64,000 nt of DNA from Chondrus crispus (Eukaryota; Rhodophyta; Florideophyceae; Gigartinales; Gigartinaceae). A model generated the notes under the pieces. It ran no database searches. It saw only the letters and a program-made list of their open reading frames with translations, and was not told the origin of the DNA. The stretch spans positions 25,373-89,372 of the forward strand of contig NW_005179259.1 in NCBI RefSeq assembly GCF_000350225.1. The letters run 5' to 3'. Below are positions 41,754 through 52,885 of the stretch, in pieces. The position numbers were made by a program, and so were the translations under genes. The first letter of the stretch is position 1. Each line of letters opens with the position of its first letter.

Positions 41754-44700
41754 ATGCGTGGACGCTTCTGGAAGGAATTTCGTAGAAATAAAAGAGAGAG
41801 GGTGACGGGCGCTGCGGGGAAGGGGGGACGACACTCGGCCAACCCTCACCACGAACGGCACGCTCACCAGAACCGCCTCCCCCATTTCACCGACAACATG
41901 GTACTCTTGTGGAGGGCCGACGCAGACACAAGTGCGGGCCCTAACCCTGTTACCTACGATGGGTCGAACGGGTCAGATGTTTCCAAGTTTCTGTTCGTAT
42001 ACGAGAACATCATTATGCGCGGCAAGCCTGACAAGGAGAAGGCAGGAGCTATCCTATGCCACCTTGAGGGTGCCGCGTTCGACTATTACTATGACACGTA
42101 TAGTCATAATGGGAGTCTGACCGAGGCCGCCAGTAACTGAGACGGTGTGAAGAGCGCCCTGTCTAACCGTTTTACGGAGACACCGAGGCCAGAAGAAAAC
42201 ATCCACAAGGCTATGAGTTGACGACTGGATGGTAAGAACTTGCTTACTTCGATGGATGAAATGGACAAGCTCTACAGAAGGGCTGGTTTCAATGACGAGG
42301 CAAAGTACGGCTTGCTTCGCAATGCCGTAATGGCACATTTGGATGTTGCTCAGTTCGCGATCTATCGTTCTCCGACGACGTACGAAGAACTAATGAAGAC
42401 CGTGAAGGACTTTGCTGCAGGCCGTGACGCCTTCAAGGCGGCGAAAACTGCTGCGCAGTCCGTTGAACCTGTGACGCCCAAGCGCGTACTGGTGCGTTCT
42501 GATGTGAATCCTCGACAGGAAAAGCTGGAGAACAAGGTTGACGCCATCACCAACCAGCTGGCGGAACTGTCACTGATGATGAAGAAACGACAGACGCCAG
42601 GGGACAGTGATACGAGTTGGACATGTTCCTATTGCAAGGAACTAGGGCATTCAGCGACTCGTTGTCGTTCCAACCCACACCGTGATACTCGTTGCCCAAC
42701 GTGTGGGAAGATTTGACACACGACGGAGACTTGCTGGTCCCGCTTTGCTAGAAAGAATGTGGCTCATGCACGTCCTCAAGGTAACGCTGGCGCAGGAAGC
42801 GCTTATGGCCCCAAAGCAGGCGGTTCTGCCAACGACGCCGGTGACAAGGCCACCAGAGACTCGAAGCAAGTCACGGTCATAACTGAGACCACCAAGGGAG
42901 AATTGGTGGCAGCTACGAAACGCAACGCCGAAGGAGAGGCCTTGCCGAAGCAGTCGAAGAACCGTGAAGAAGTTTCGATCCCGACGCTGCTGAATCCCAC
43001 TCCAGTAGCTCCTAGGGGAACTCTCCCCTGGAATGAGCCGCTGAGAGTGCCGAGAGTGAAGCCCGCACGCCAGAAGAAGAAGAATGTTTCAAAGAAGGCG
43101 GCACTCCAGGAGCACGTTGGCAAGTACAACGTCGTGTCAGAGCTGGCGAATGCGCCGTCTGGTCTAACATTTGGACAACTTGTCCGTGGAGACGCTGAAG
43201 GAGCAAGGAAGGAGATGAAACGCCTTCTATCCAGGAGATTAGGGCGTTCTCGCGGGTTTGCGGGCCACACGGATGTCTTCCCGAGGCGTCTTCGGGTAGT
43301 TACTGTTCAAGTTTATGGAACTGATGCTCAAGCACTACTGGATTCGGGTGCAGTGCCGAACATCATGTCGCCGCACCTCATGAAGAGACTTTCTCTGACG
43401 CCAGAAAGTACGAAGAAACACATCACTGTGGCAGATGGGAAGAGCTCCCCTTGTGTTGGATCACTGCGCCAGGTTCCCGTCTCGTTTGGGGGACTGGTGA
43501 GCATGATGGACTTCCTTGTCGTTACGGGAACACCATACGACGTCATCGTGGGGATGCCGACGTTAGAGGAGCTCCAAACGTGCATTGATTTGGGGCAACA
43601 GCATGTCCAAGTGACTGTGGGTGCTGAGACGATTCGACTAAGTCTTGAGATGGATGAAGACCATAGGCAGCCGGGATCCGCTACCGACAGTGAGGACTTC
43701 ACGTCAGACTCGGGGGCCGTGCCGGCTGACTCGACTGACACGGATGAAGACTTCGTCCTTTCGATGCGTGACAGGGTGCCGTTTGAACCAGACCTTGCCT
43801 GGGCGGGAGCAGTCACTGAGGACGAAGATTCTCACGCTGGACTTCCGGACCTAGCTGGGGAAGGCTCAGAGTACGAGCCGGCGGATGAGAAAGAGAAGAG
43901 AGATGAGAAGGAGGAATTTCTCATGTCTAAGCTGAGCCATATCAGCAGAGAGAACGCCGACCGCATAATATGTTCTATCAAGAGTGTGGGAATAGCTGCA
44001 TGGTCTTTGGACGACCTCAGGCCGGCAGATGTCCCTGTGTCACATTCGTTTGAGTTAAATGACGACAGGCCCATTTCGCACGCCGTTCGGAGGCTCCCTC
44101 CGAGACACAACGCGGTAGTGCGCGAGGAGATCGAGAAGATGCAGAAGGCAGGGATCATTACCCCCTCTGTAGCTCCTTGGTCGTTTCCGGTCGTCATCGC
44201 AACGAAGAAGGACGGGAAACCTCGCTTCTGTGTTGACTACCGCGCGCTTAACCGCGTGATGAAGGCCGACAAGTGGCCGTTGCCTAAAATGGAAGAGATA
44301 TTCGACGACCTTGAAGGAAGCCAAGTATTCACTACCCTGGACTTGTTCTCGGGTTATTGGCAAGTGCGGATGGCTTCATGGTGCAAAGAACAGACGACGT
44401 TTGTCTGTCGGTACGGGACCTTTCAATTTGAAGTGATGCCATTCGGGCTCATGAACGCTCCTTCAACATTTCAAAGGATGATGGATGGCGTATTCAGAGA
44501 CCTGGCATTCGTCCAAGTATACCTTGATGACGTGGTTATCTTTTCAAAGTCCTTGGACGTCCATGTTGACCATTTAATTGAAGTGTTCGAGCTGATTGCT
44601 CGCAGTGGATTGAAGTTGAAGCTTGCGAAGTGTTCCTTCGCGCAATCACAGACCAGGCTATTGGGGCACGTCATCGGAAAGAAGGGGATTGAGGTGGATC

Positions 44701-47223
44701 CAGAGAAGACATCGATCATTTGGGACACCCCCGAGCCGCGCGCCAAGACGGAGTTACGAAGCTTCCTTGGGCTAGCGGGGTATTACCGCCGATTCATCCC
44801 TAAGTTCGCAGAAGTCTCTGCATCGTTGCATGCTGCTACTTCTACCAAAGTCGAATTTGAATTTACGGAAGAGATGCGGACCGCCTTCCAGGAGTTGAAG
44901 AAGAGGGTGACGTCTCCTCCGCTGTTGGCGCTCCCGAAATTTGACGAACCCTTCGTGGTCGAGACAGATGCATCCAACGTGGCAGTGGGAGCAGTTCTGG
45001 CTCAGAAGAAGGAAGACAAGAAGGTTCACCCGATACAATACGCCAGCAGGACGATGACGGAGACTGAGAAGAAGTACTCCACCTGTGAGAGAGAAGCATT
45101 AGCGGTGATCTTCGCGCTAAAGAAATTTCGGGTGTATTTGCTCTCAACGCAAAAGTTCAAGTTGATTACGGATCACCAAGCGCTTCAGTATGCGTTCAAA
45201 AAGAAGGACATCCACGGTAGACTTGCCCGTTGGATGGATTTCCTGGCGGAGTACGAATTCGAGATATTGTACCGCCCCGGCTCAAAGAATTGTGCCGCTG
45301 ACTTTCTCTCGCGTCTACGAAAAGACGATGGCAGGCGCGAGAAGGATGAGGGGGACCTGGTATGTGCTGCCGCTTTTGCGAAAGGAGATATACTGGAAGA
45401 CATGGAACCTCATGTGCGGGACACGTACCGTTATCTCGAAGGAGAAGAGATGGTCGAGCAAGATGCTGCGCAGAGGCGCAGAATCAAGAAGAACTCCAGG
45501 CGGTTCCTCGCCTGGAACGGAAGGCTGTTTCGCAGGATGAAGAATGGGATCAGAACAATCCCTTCTCGGGGGACTCGACTGCATATATTGCGGTCGCTGC
45601 ATGACGACATTGGCCACTGGGACGCTACAGCTACGAAGCAGTTCGTCCTTGACAGGTACTGGTGGCCGGGAGTTCATGGTGATATCTACGCCTACGTTCG
45701 TGGATGCAAAGGCTGCCAAAACGCTGCGCCCATCCCGACGTACAAAAGCACGGCGGTGATACCAGTCTCTCAGCTCTTTGAGACATTCTCGATAGACTTT
45801 GCGGGACCCCTTCCCAAGACGAAGAACGGAAAACGTTACATCCTGATAGCGGTCGAACATCTGACTGGTTGGCCCCTGGCTTGGGCAACCGAGACCGCTA
45901 CGTCTGCGGAAGTTGTCAAGTTCGTGGAGGAGGAGATCATCCATTCGTTTGGTCCCCCTCGGACCATAGTCTCCGATAACGCAACATGTTTCAGCGCGAC
46001 AGCGTTGAAGAACTTCATGGTACAACAGGGAATTTCATGGAAACCGGTCCTCGCCTATGCTCCTATGTCCAACGGAAAAGCGGAGCGTATGGTCGGTGTG
46101 GTATAACCCCAAACGCAAATTAGATTAGGATTGGATCAGGGACAGTAAGGCAACGAGCCTTACAGCCATGCGCGCACACACGTGTCCTCCACGTGTACGG
46201 GACGCGTACCAGACGTGGACTGTCAGCCCGGCCGGCTGACAGCGCTACAGTGTCGGTAGACCGGCACTACTGTAGAGTTATGATAGACTACGATGTACAT
46301 TAAATATGAGCGGACCGCCGGCGGTGGAGGACGACAAGCACGGACTTGTCAAGGATCCTCCACCTTGGTCCGCCCGCTTACTTTTAGGTACTTCCGTCCG
46401 TTTTACCTAGGAGTAGCACCGCGCGCGGGTTGAGGACGCGCGTAGCACGCCCACGAGCCGGCTCCACCTCCGCCCGTCGGTACTGGATCGTCACCCAGTA
46501 TCGCTCCGGGGCGTCGAGGCGTAGAACCGCTCGCGCGTGCGCGCGTCCTCCCCGATCCCGCTCTACCACCGCTACCTCGAGCCCGTGCTCGGTACCGTGG
46601 GTGGGCCGTGCTTCTGTCTTCCCGCCGATCAGGGTCTTTCCGAACTGTCAGTACTCACCCCCCTCGTCGTTGGGGGTGATTATACTACAGTCGGGACCGT
46701 CAAGCGTTCAATTCGGAAGACTCTGTTGGGACAGGGCGCCGCTAGCCACAAGTGGGAATCAGCGCTGAAGCAGATCCTGTACGGATACCGCCGACGCCGG
46801 CTGTCGGACGGGTTCTCCCCGTTTGAGCTGATGTATGGAGTAAAGCCGCCCGCGCAACCCCAGACCGAACTGAACCAAATCCGGTGGGGCGGCGTTGAGG
46901 CGCGCAACTTGGAACTGTTAGCGACGCTCGCGCTCCGATCGACGAGGGCGGCTAAACAGTTGGAAAAGAGGAGCAAGAGAATGACGGTTGTGTCGCCACG
47001 CCAGTTCGACGTACACGATCAAGTTCTGGTCGCCCGAGGAACAGCCCTAGGAGGGTTACAGAAGTGGCCCCTAGGGGAGTCGAAGTACTACGGCCCATGC
47101 CGGGTAGTACGAGCCAAGCACCCGCGGTACACACTCGTGTCGCCGGGATTGCGATACAGTCGACGGGATATACATGCAAGACGTTTAATCCCTTTTATTC
47201 AGAAACCCGCACATCTTATGTAG
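41754..47223 (+). pseudogene. Ty3/gypsy gag-pol with three TGA stops and a nested LTR
   Basis: One frame runs from 41754 to 46106 with TGA at 42138, about 42219 and 42714. Gag-like helices come first, then two zinc knuckles (CSYCKELGHSATRC and CPTCGKI-stop-HTTETC, whose missing residue is the stop). Pol follows: protease ALLDSGAVPNIM; RT FCVDYRALNRV, LDLFSGYWQVRM and VYLDDVVIFSK; RNase H VETDASNVAVGAVLA; zinc domain HDDIGHWDATA ... CKGCQ; integrase core FSIDFAGPLPK, IVSDNATCF and SNGKAERMVG. The solo LTR at 46097-46689 interrupts this last motif; pol resumes in frame (TVKRSIRKTLLGQG) and ends at 47223 with a GPY/F-like region. No chromodomain. LTRs of the element itself were not found. Confidence 0.88.
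46097..46689 (+). mobile_element. Solo LTR, family B, copy 2
   Basis: 593 bp, TGTGGTATAACCCC ... GGGGGTGATTATACTACA, with a perfect 5-bp duplication GTCGG (46092-46096 and 46690-46694). Removing the LTR and one GTCGG restores the integrase reading frame exactly. Homologous, inverted, to 4849-5536. Confidence 0.93.
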
Positions 47224-47300
47224 GTGTGATGCATTTTAATATTTCGCATGTACTAGATTGAAGGCGATTGAGATTGATTTCGTTTCTTATGCATGAACTA

Positions 47301-48491
47301 TCAGTGTTTGCTGCTTGAAGAACCCCTACGCACGGCAATTACCTTGCCATGGGAGGATTTGGGGCCACGATTTCCTCGGCGAACCTTTTTGGATTTCCTC
47401 TCCCGGTCGGGACTCTGATTGGCGTCTCTACGCTGCCGGATTGTTCGGCGCAAGAGACGCACATCATCGAAGTACTGGAACTTTGTCGGATCGGCGGCGG
47501 GACAGCACAAGTGAAGAGAAGTGTCCTTGAGCAGCATGGCGAAACGTTCTGCGCAATCGTAGATCAGCGCCGGTTTCGTCCGTGCGTCTATGCAGACGGC
47601 GTGTTGGAGATGGTTAACGTCGGTGATGCGAAGAACGTAGACACCCGCTTGCTCCCGCGGCAGACGAAGTAACCAGCTAACAGCAGAGCTGCGCCACAGA
47701 GGGAGTCTGGAGCTGGATCTCCCTTGGATGAAAGCCCCCGGCGGTGGGGCCACATGATCAAGAGAAACTGTTCCGTGGTGATCTGCTCGGATTACCCTCT
47801 GAATGTGCGTAAAGTGGTGCACGCTCGGGGAATAGTCCATCTGACGCTCGAACGCGGCGACTCGGGCCGCTTCTGCCTCCCATAGGCGGTCAGCAGCACC
47901 GCGACCAACGACAAGGAACATAGCGTTGCAGACCGCAGACCGGATGCACAAGACGGTATTGTCTTGGAACGCTACGGTCCGGGACCTGCAAAGGTACCGG
48001 AGAGCGAGTGGGGAGACGTCGCGTGACATAGCAAAGTTCACTCGCTTCCTCTTCCCTCTATTCTCGCTACACCAATTGTCGATAGCCAGAATAGCGTCCA
48101 TACGCGTTGAGCACTCCTTACCGAAGGAAGCGTTGAAGCCCCGGCGGGCGGTGCCGTTCGCAGAGGGCACGCGATCGAAGGTCATCGTGTAGAGAAGTAT
48201 CATGTACTTCTCTGGACTCCCCTCTCCGACGGCGTAGTGGCAACCCTTGACCTCGCCGTTACCGCCATTAGAGCACCAGACAAATTCGACGACCCACTCT
48301 GGGTCGTCGCAGCAGGTGTACTCCGTCCCGTCGCTGTGGCTCTCGGTGAGCCCCAGTCGGTAGCAGCGGTCGGAGGTGAACCATGCCTTGCGAGCGAGGC
48401 GGGCCGATACGAAGGCCAACACATGGGCCCCGAAGAGAAGCCGGGCCCCGGCAGCAGATACGGCCGCTACGACGGACGCCCGGTTGCCCAC
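47301..48491 (-). CDS. 396-aa ORF antisense to the gypsy pol, possible cysteine peptidase fold
   Basis: An intact frame converging on the pol stop with a 77-bp gap. The N-terminus is hydrophobic (VVAAVSAAGARLLFGAHVLAF), possibly a signal or anchor. The middle has a Cys in VLCIRSAVCNAMFLVVG. Further on come AGVYVLRITDVNHLQHAVCI then DARTKPALIYDCAER, and a basic tail (RKSKKVRRGNRGPKSSHGK). A Cys, then a His in a beta-strand context (QHAVCID), then an Asp (IYDCAE) is the order of papain-like or OTU-like peptidases. That reading is inference only; I know no family match. It could be an accessory gene of the gypsy element or an independent gene. Confidence 0.55.
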   Translation of the reverse strand: MGNRASVVAAVSAAGARLLFGAHVLAFVSARLARKAWFTSDRCYRLGLTESHSDGTEYTCCDDPEWVVEFVWCSNGGNGEVKGCHYAVGEGSPEKYMILLYTMTFDRVPSANGTARRGFNASFGKECSTRMDAILAIDNWCSENRGKRKRVNFAMSRDVSPLALRYLCRSRTVAFQDNTVLCIRSAVCNAMFLVVGRGAADRLWEAEAARVAAFERQMDYSPSVHHFTHIQRVIRADHHGTVSLDHVAPPPGAFIQGRSSSRLPLWRSSAVSWLLRLPREQAGVYVLRITDVNHLQHAVCIDARTKPALIYDCAERFAMLLKDTSLHLCCPAADPTKFQYFDDVRLLRRTIRQRRDANQSPDRERKSKKVRRGNRGPKSSHGKVIAVRRGSSSSKH

Positions 48492-49013
48492 TTCCTTATA
48501 TAACAGGGGTTTCTGGTAGATCGGTTTCTAGTGCAAAGATCGTTCTTTTCTTTAGTTATGTTATAAGCCCACCAAAAGTTGCTTAACCATTCCGCAGTCA
48601 TTGAAAACACTAGACAATAAGTAATGGGAGCCCCTTAGGGGTTCTGCAAGTATTTTAGCCTCTTCTGCTTGCATTTTGACCCAGGGAGGTCTCTTGGTGC
48701 TCTTGTAGCCCTCTCCGTGACTGTCACGCCATCACGGTAGCCGGTGAGTGTATATTTAATATGAAAATTTCAACTAAATACTGTACATTGCAGCGCGAAC
48801 CTTACGTACTGGACGTCATCTTTGCTAGTCTCTTGTCCGGTCGTCGTCTTTATTGCCTCTTCCATTCCATCACCGGATGCCACATCCACATTTCCCTCAT
48901 CGCTGTCGTCACCGATCGTATCTGCACCCACCTGTGCCACTTCCCTATCTCGACAGAGCGGTCCTGGAGCCGAAAACAGTCGAGGCCTGAACGAATAACG
49001 GTCAACCCAGTGG
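48492..49013. other. No gene seen; flank of the complete gypsy element
   Basis: The likely leader or promoter of the antisense 396-aa ORF lies just above 48491. The rest has a small inverted block (GAGCCCCTTAGGGGTTC, 48630-48647) and no recognisable coding. 49014-49018 (CTGAG) is the target duplication of the next element. Confidence 0.45.
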
Positions 49014-49018
49014 CTGAG

Positions 49019-49663
49019 TGTCGTGCACTACAGCCACGGGTGGCGGCTGTAGGCAGAGCGACGCGCGTTCGGACGCGTAAGGAAATTCGGGAGACCACCC
49101 GGTGGATGACCGGAACCGGGATCCGGGCGCGGCTTGCGCGGTAGGAAAGTAGCAACGTAGTCAGCAATAGACCGGGTGAATTAAAGGAAAAACAGAACTA
49201 ACAGAACGGACAGCACAGTAATTAACGTAGCGCTCGCGCGGTTGGGGTCGACGCGCGCGGGGAAGGCAGTTGGGATTCCAGGGGTGTAGATGGCTCGGTC
49301 GGTATGGGCGAGCCAGTACCGAGTCGAGGCTACAACCTGGAATCCAGAAACCAAGGTAAAGGACCCGAGGCTTCGTGCCTCTTTACTTTGAGTATCGGGT
49401 TGACTATATAGTCCCCCGCCGCCGTAATGGCGAAGCTAAATTATACTGTAATTAGAATAACTAGGAAGGAACGGGTGTAGCCCCGAGGGGACCAAGTACA
49501 GCCCCCATAGGCCCTATGGGATGCGGAGGGATTACACGTGTCCACGGGGAGGTCCGGTAGAGCGGCAGGGGGGTCTACGGATACCCGTGGTACACGTGGT
49601 GGCGGCGAGCGCGATTTTGGCCGCTAGGGACAGCTGTCCCGTTACTTAGCACAGTGCACTACA
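49019..49663 (-). repeat. 3' LTR of the complete gypsy element
   Basis: 645 bp, plus strand TGTCGTGCACTACAGCC ... GTTACTTAGCACAGTGCACTACA (split here by position). TG...CA ends. The inverted GTGCACTACA/TGTAGTGCAC occurs at both borders. It is followed on the right by the purine tract of the minus strand (49664-49690). Confidence 0.95.
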
Positions 49664-50042
49664 GATCCCCCTTCTTAGAGAAACACGCGTCTCCGGGTGT
49701 ATGTAGGGTAGAAATAACCGCCAAAAAGGGCGGCGGCGCCGGGGTATTGACAGAGAGAGGACGAGGGAGGTCGTGTGTGGCGAAGCGAGCGGGCAAGTGA
49801 CGAAGAACCGGTCCAGATATCCCTCTTTTCGGCCAGCTTGAAGATCAACAATCCGGCTTGGTTTCGGAAGTATCTCGAGATTCCCAAGTCTCCTTCCCCT
49901 TGTTCCTTCACCTCCCCACTTTTTTTTCTTTTCCCCCTTTTTCCTTCCTTCTTGTTATCCCTCGTATTTTCCTTACGCGGCGTCGGCTGCACGCGAAGAA
50001 CGCCGTTCAGGGCGGGCAGGCACTCGGGGGACAGTACCACGA
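49664..50042 (-). promoter_or_regulatory. Polypurine tracts and leader of the antisense ORF
   Basis: On the minus strand AAGAAGGGGGA abuts the 3' LTR (second-strand primer). A longer purine run (about 49890-49975, complement of CTCCTTCCCC ... CCTTCCTTC) lies 230 bp away and could act as an extra tract. On the plus strand the same DNA is the pyrimidine-rich leader of the 527-aa ORF starting at 50043. Confidence 0.6.
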
Positions 50043-51626
50043 GTGATGGAACGGTTCCATAACCCCTACGGGGAACCGGATGAGACGGGCGGTCCGAGTT
50101 TGTACGGCTGGCCGGCTCCACGGGAGTTACGCGACAAGAACATGGTCGATGACCAGCTGGTGTTCGAGCGCGCACCGTTTCTCGATGCCGCGGGTTTACG
50201 GGACAGTCACCTGATTCGGCGGTACGCGGACGTGACGGGGGCTCTCCCCGGGGGTCTCAGCTTACGGGCTGTGTGGTCTCGTGATTTCTCCTTCCGCCTC
50301 GCGGTAGAGGGGGAGCACGTGTGGCCGAGGCATGGCCGCGAGGGGCCGGGGCGACGTCAGAAATATATGGCAGCGCTGGTGCGTCGGCTTGCACGGACGC
50401 CGTGTAACCGCCCGATCCCTGTCGAATGGGGCTTTGACACCTGGGCGTTTCGTACGGAAGGAGACCGGGGTTACGTCGCCAATTTAAGGCGGGTGTTGGA
50501 CGATTTGCCGGCTCGGGTAGAGGAGCCGGCGGTCGAGTACTTGGCTTGGGACAAGCCCATCCTTCCTCCGAATTTTGAGGAGTATGTAGAGCGGGAAAGC
50601 ACCCCGAGTTATTACGACAAGCTCAAGTTCGAGCGTCGGATGCGGAACGCCCTCGGAGTTTTTGTGGCGTATGAGTGGATCGAGGCGACGACCTTTCAAC
50701 CGCGATCCCGATATGAACGGTACCCGCAGGTACCGTCTTGGTTCTCGCAATACGAAGTCCCAGCTGACTTCTTAGCGGAAATTCCACCTTGCCTGGTGTA
50801 TTTCGGCTTGAGTCTCAACGACTCGCCGTGTTCCCCTCGCTGGATGATTGTCCTCAGCGAGTGGATCGCTATTGTCGCGAAACGGTTCATATGGTCATCC
50901 ATGGATGGACGGCTATATGTGTTACCGACCATGATACTGAAATGGCTACACAAGTTGAACTTGGACGAGGTTTTAGGGGGAGCGTGGGTGTCCTCTCAGC
51001 TGAAAACGCTGTTGGAGGTCCACGACCAGGTGGATTGGCCGCGAGTGCCTTATTCCCAGGGGCATCACTATGACCGCGCAGACCGCGCGAACATGTCCCC
51101 GGGGAGACGTGAGGACGCCGGGGAGCCGAGGGCCGGTAACTGGGTCCGGTTCGACCCGGGGACGTTCGAATGTCTACAGCCGGAATTAATGAAAAGGGAT
51201 GCCGGCCTTGGGGGCAGAACAATGGTCAAGCCACACGTCACCGATGGTGGTGGTGAGTCCGGGGCGGTTCCAGTCGAACCGGCGCGTACGGAGGTCCCGG
51301 TGGGGGACGAGGACGTTGTGGCTGAGGAGCCTGCGTCGTCCGCGCGACGTCGGATTTTCACCGAGTTAGGCGTCTCTGAGGACGAGATGCTACAGTTAGT
51401 GAGCAACGCCGAATTCGTGGCGGTTGTGAAGCGCCTCAAGACGGCGTCGAACGGGGAAACTCCCGTGTGCGGGACCGACGCTCCACTGGGGGCGACGGTT
51501 CCTATCGCGACGACGGTAGAGGGAGACCCCCCCGATTCGGAGGAAGGGTCGGTACCGTCGGATGCGCCATGCGCGCCAGTGGCGGGGGTGGAGGAAATCC
51601 TCGCCGATTACGAGGCGTCGAGCTAA
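50043..51626 (+). CDS. 527-aa ORF antisense to gag-pol
   Basis: An intact frame on the strand opposite gag-pol, between pol and the 3' LTR. Residues 1-340 look globular and Trp/Tyr-rich (WPAPRELRDKNMVDDQLVF, WSRDFSFRLAVEGEHVWP, VEWGFDTWAFRTEGDRGYV, PSWFSQYEVPADFLAEIPP, SPRWMIVLSEWIAIVAKRFI). The C-terminal 170 residues are acidic and low-complexity with one helical block (GVSEDEMLQLVSNAEFVAVV). I recognise no domain: it is not env-like (no signal peptide or clear anchor), not a nuclease and not a chromodomain. Length and composition argue for a real gene. Antisense additional ORFs of unknown role are known in some plant gypsy lineages. Confidence 0.7.
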   Translation: MMERFHNPYGEPDETGGPSLYGWPAPRELRDKNMVDDQLVFERAPFLDAAGLRDSHLIRRYADVTGALPGGLSLRAVWSRDFSFRLAVEGEHVWPRHGREGPGRRQKYMAALVRRLARTPCNRPIPVEWGFDTWAFRTEGDRGYVANLRRVLDDLPARVEEPAVEYLAWDKPILPPNFEEYVERESTPSYYDKLKFERRMRNALGVFVAYEWIEATTFQPRSRYERYPQVPSWFSQYEVPADFLAEIPPCLVYFGLSLNDSPCSPRWMIVLSEWIAIVAKRFIWSSMDGRLYVLPTMILKWLHKLNLDEVLGGAWVSSQLKTLLEVHDQVDWPRVPYSQGHHYDRADRANMSPGRREDAGEPRAGNWVRFDPGTFECLQPELMKRDAGLGGRTMVKPHVTDGGGESGAVPVEPARTEVPVGDEDVVAEEPASSARRRIFTELGVSEDEMLQLVSNAEFVAVVKRLKTASNGETPVCGTDAPLGATVPIATTVEGDPPDSEEGSVPSDAPCAPVAGVEEILADYEASS

Positions 51627-52885
51627 TTGGTGAGAAGGGTCTTCCTCCCGCCGGTCCCCCGTCTTGACTCCAGGGGCGAATACGGGAGCGCGCAGAGGCA
51701 CTATAGTAGCTAATAAACGCAGTCCCTTCTTGTATCGTTACCCGTAGTGTTGGGATCTGGAGTCGAGGGAGACGAACGGACCCGAAAGGACGGAACCCCT
51801 TTTCTGAGTGACGGGCGAGTCAGCCAAATGAGGGTGATGGACGGGGCATAGGTCTTGTGCCGTCCCAGTGTATGCGCTCGGAGGTGGTCGGACGGCGACG
51901 TAGTTACGTGGCCATCTGGGTAACTACGGCACAGCGGGTGGTTCCCCGTGTGGACATCCCCCCCGAGGGATGGTTACCTCGGCATGGGTACTCGTCGGAG
52001 CGAGTCCTCCGAAGTTTCTACGGTCGAAGGTTTTCGGCCCTTGAGAGGGGTACTGTACCGACTCGGAAGTGTGGGGGGGTCCGAGTCGGGTGTCACGGGT
52101 TTACCCCGAGGTAGCGAGCACATCATTCTTGGTGCGTACCCGCCGTTCGTCGCGGCGCATAGCCATCTCTCCCGTGACTGGTAGAGGTCTTCTCCACGTC
52201 GCGGAGGGGGGCTGTACCCGGCTCGCGGGAAAATCGGCGCGTAGTTGACGTCGTCGGTTACCCGCGTCGGGGGGGGTGTCGCGAGGGACACGCTCGAGAA
52301 CGAGGGGCCGCGAGGGTTAGCCAGACGAGCCGTGCGTCGTCTCGCTGTCGACGTGCTCGGACGTTCCCCTGGAGTGAGGGTCGTCGGCCGAGGGGAAGGC
52401 CAATTGGGGGGTCCTGCTAGAAGGTGCTATCGCCTCGTGTGGCAGCCCGGCGCGGGGTTGGTCGGAAGGGATCCCAAATCGCGGCCAGGATCACCTGGTG
52501 ACCCCGCACGGTTTCTCCACTTCCGGTAGAGGTCGCTTGGGGACGCGGGAAGGCGACCATGGTGTCGAGCGACACTCCGCGTTAATGGTGAGGGCGTGCG
52601 GCCACCGGAGGGGAATGTCTTGAAGGGGGACGATCGCCGGCGAAGGCGGAGCGCGTGGCGCCGGGGGGAAGGTAGGTGAGCAGGGGCGCCCCTACCCGGA
52701 GGGTTGCGATGATCTGTGCCCCGGGGTGAGCTCAGAGGTGCGGAGGCGTGCGATATGACAACGGAACTCCTCGCTGAGCATGTATACATACCTTACGAGC
52801 CGGCGTTGGCTCTTCCGGAGGGGGGAGGTGGCCCGACCTAGAGGCCCACCAGACACCGAAGGCAACTAGGTGGTTATGGCGGAGT
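51627..52885. other. Non-coding 3' region between antisense ORF and pol
   Basis: 1.26 kb, G-rich on the plus strand (many GGGGG and CGAGGG runs). The ORFs here (for example 51857-52114 and 52427-52789) are short, overlapping and unrecognised. It forms the spacer between the two convergent coding units and could contain their 3' ends. Confidence 0.5.

Noticed and set aside
42138-42716. TGA reassigned to a sense codon
   Set aside because: TGA also terminates or breaks other frames in the window (for example 6220 and 15374), and intact genes here do not use internal TGA.
41600-49013. LTR pair for the second gypsy element
   Set aside because: I compared the sequence upstream of gag with the region after pol and found no direct repeat, so no LTRs are called.
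50484-51439. Minus-strand ORFs opposite the 527-aa ORF
   Set aside because: They overlap it completely, are short and show no family features.
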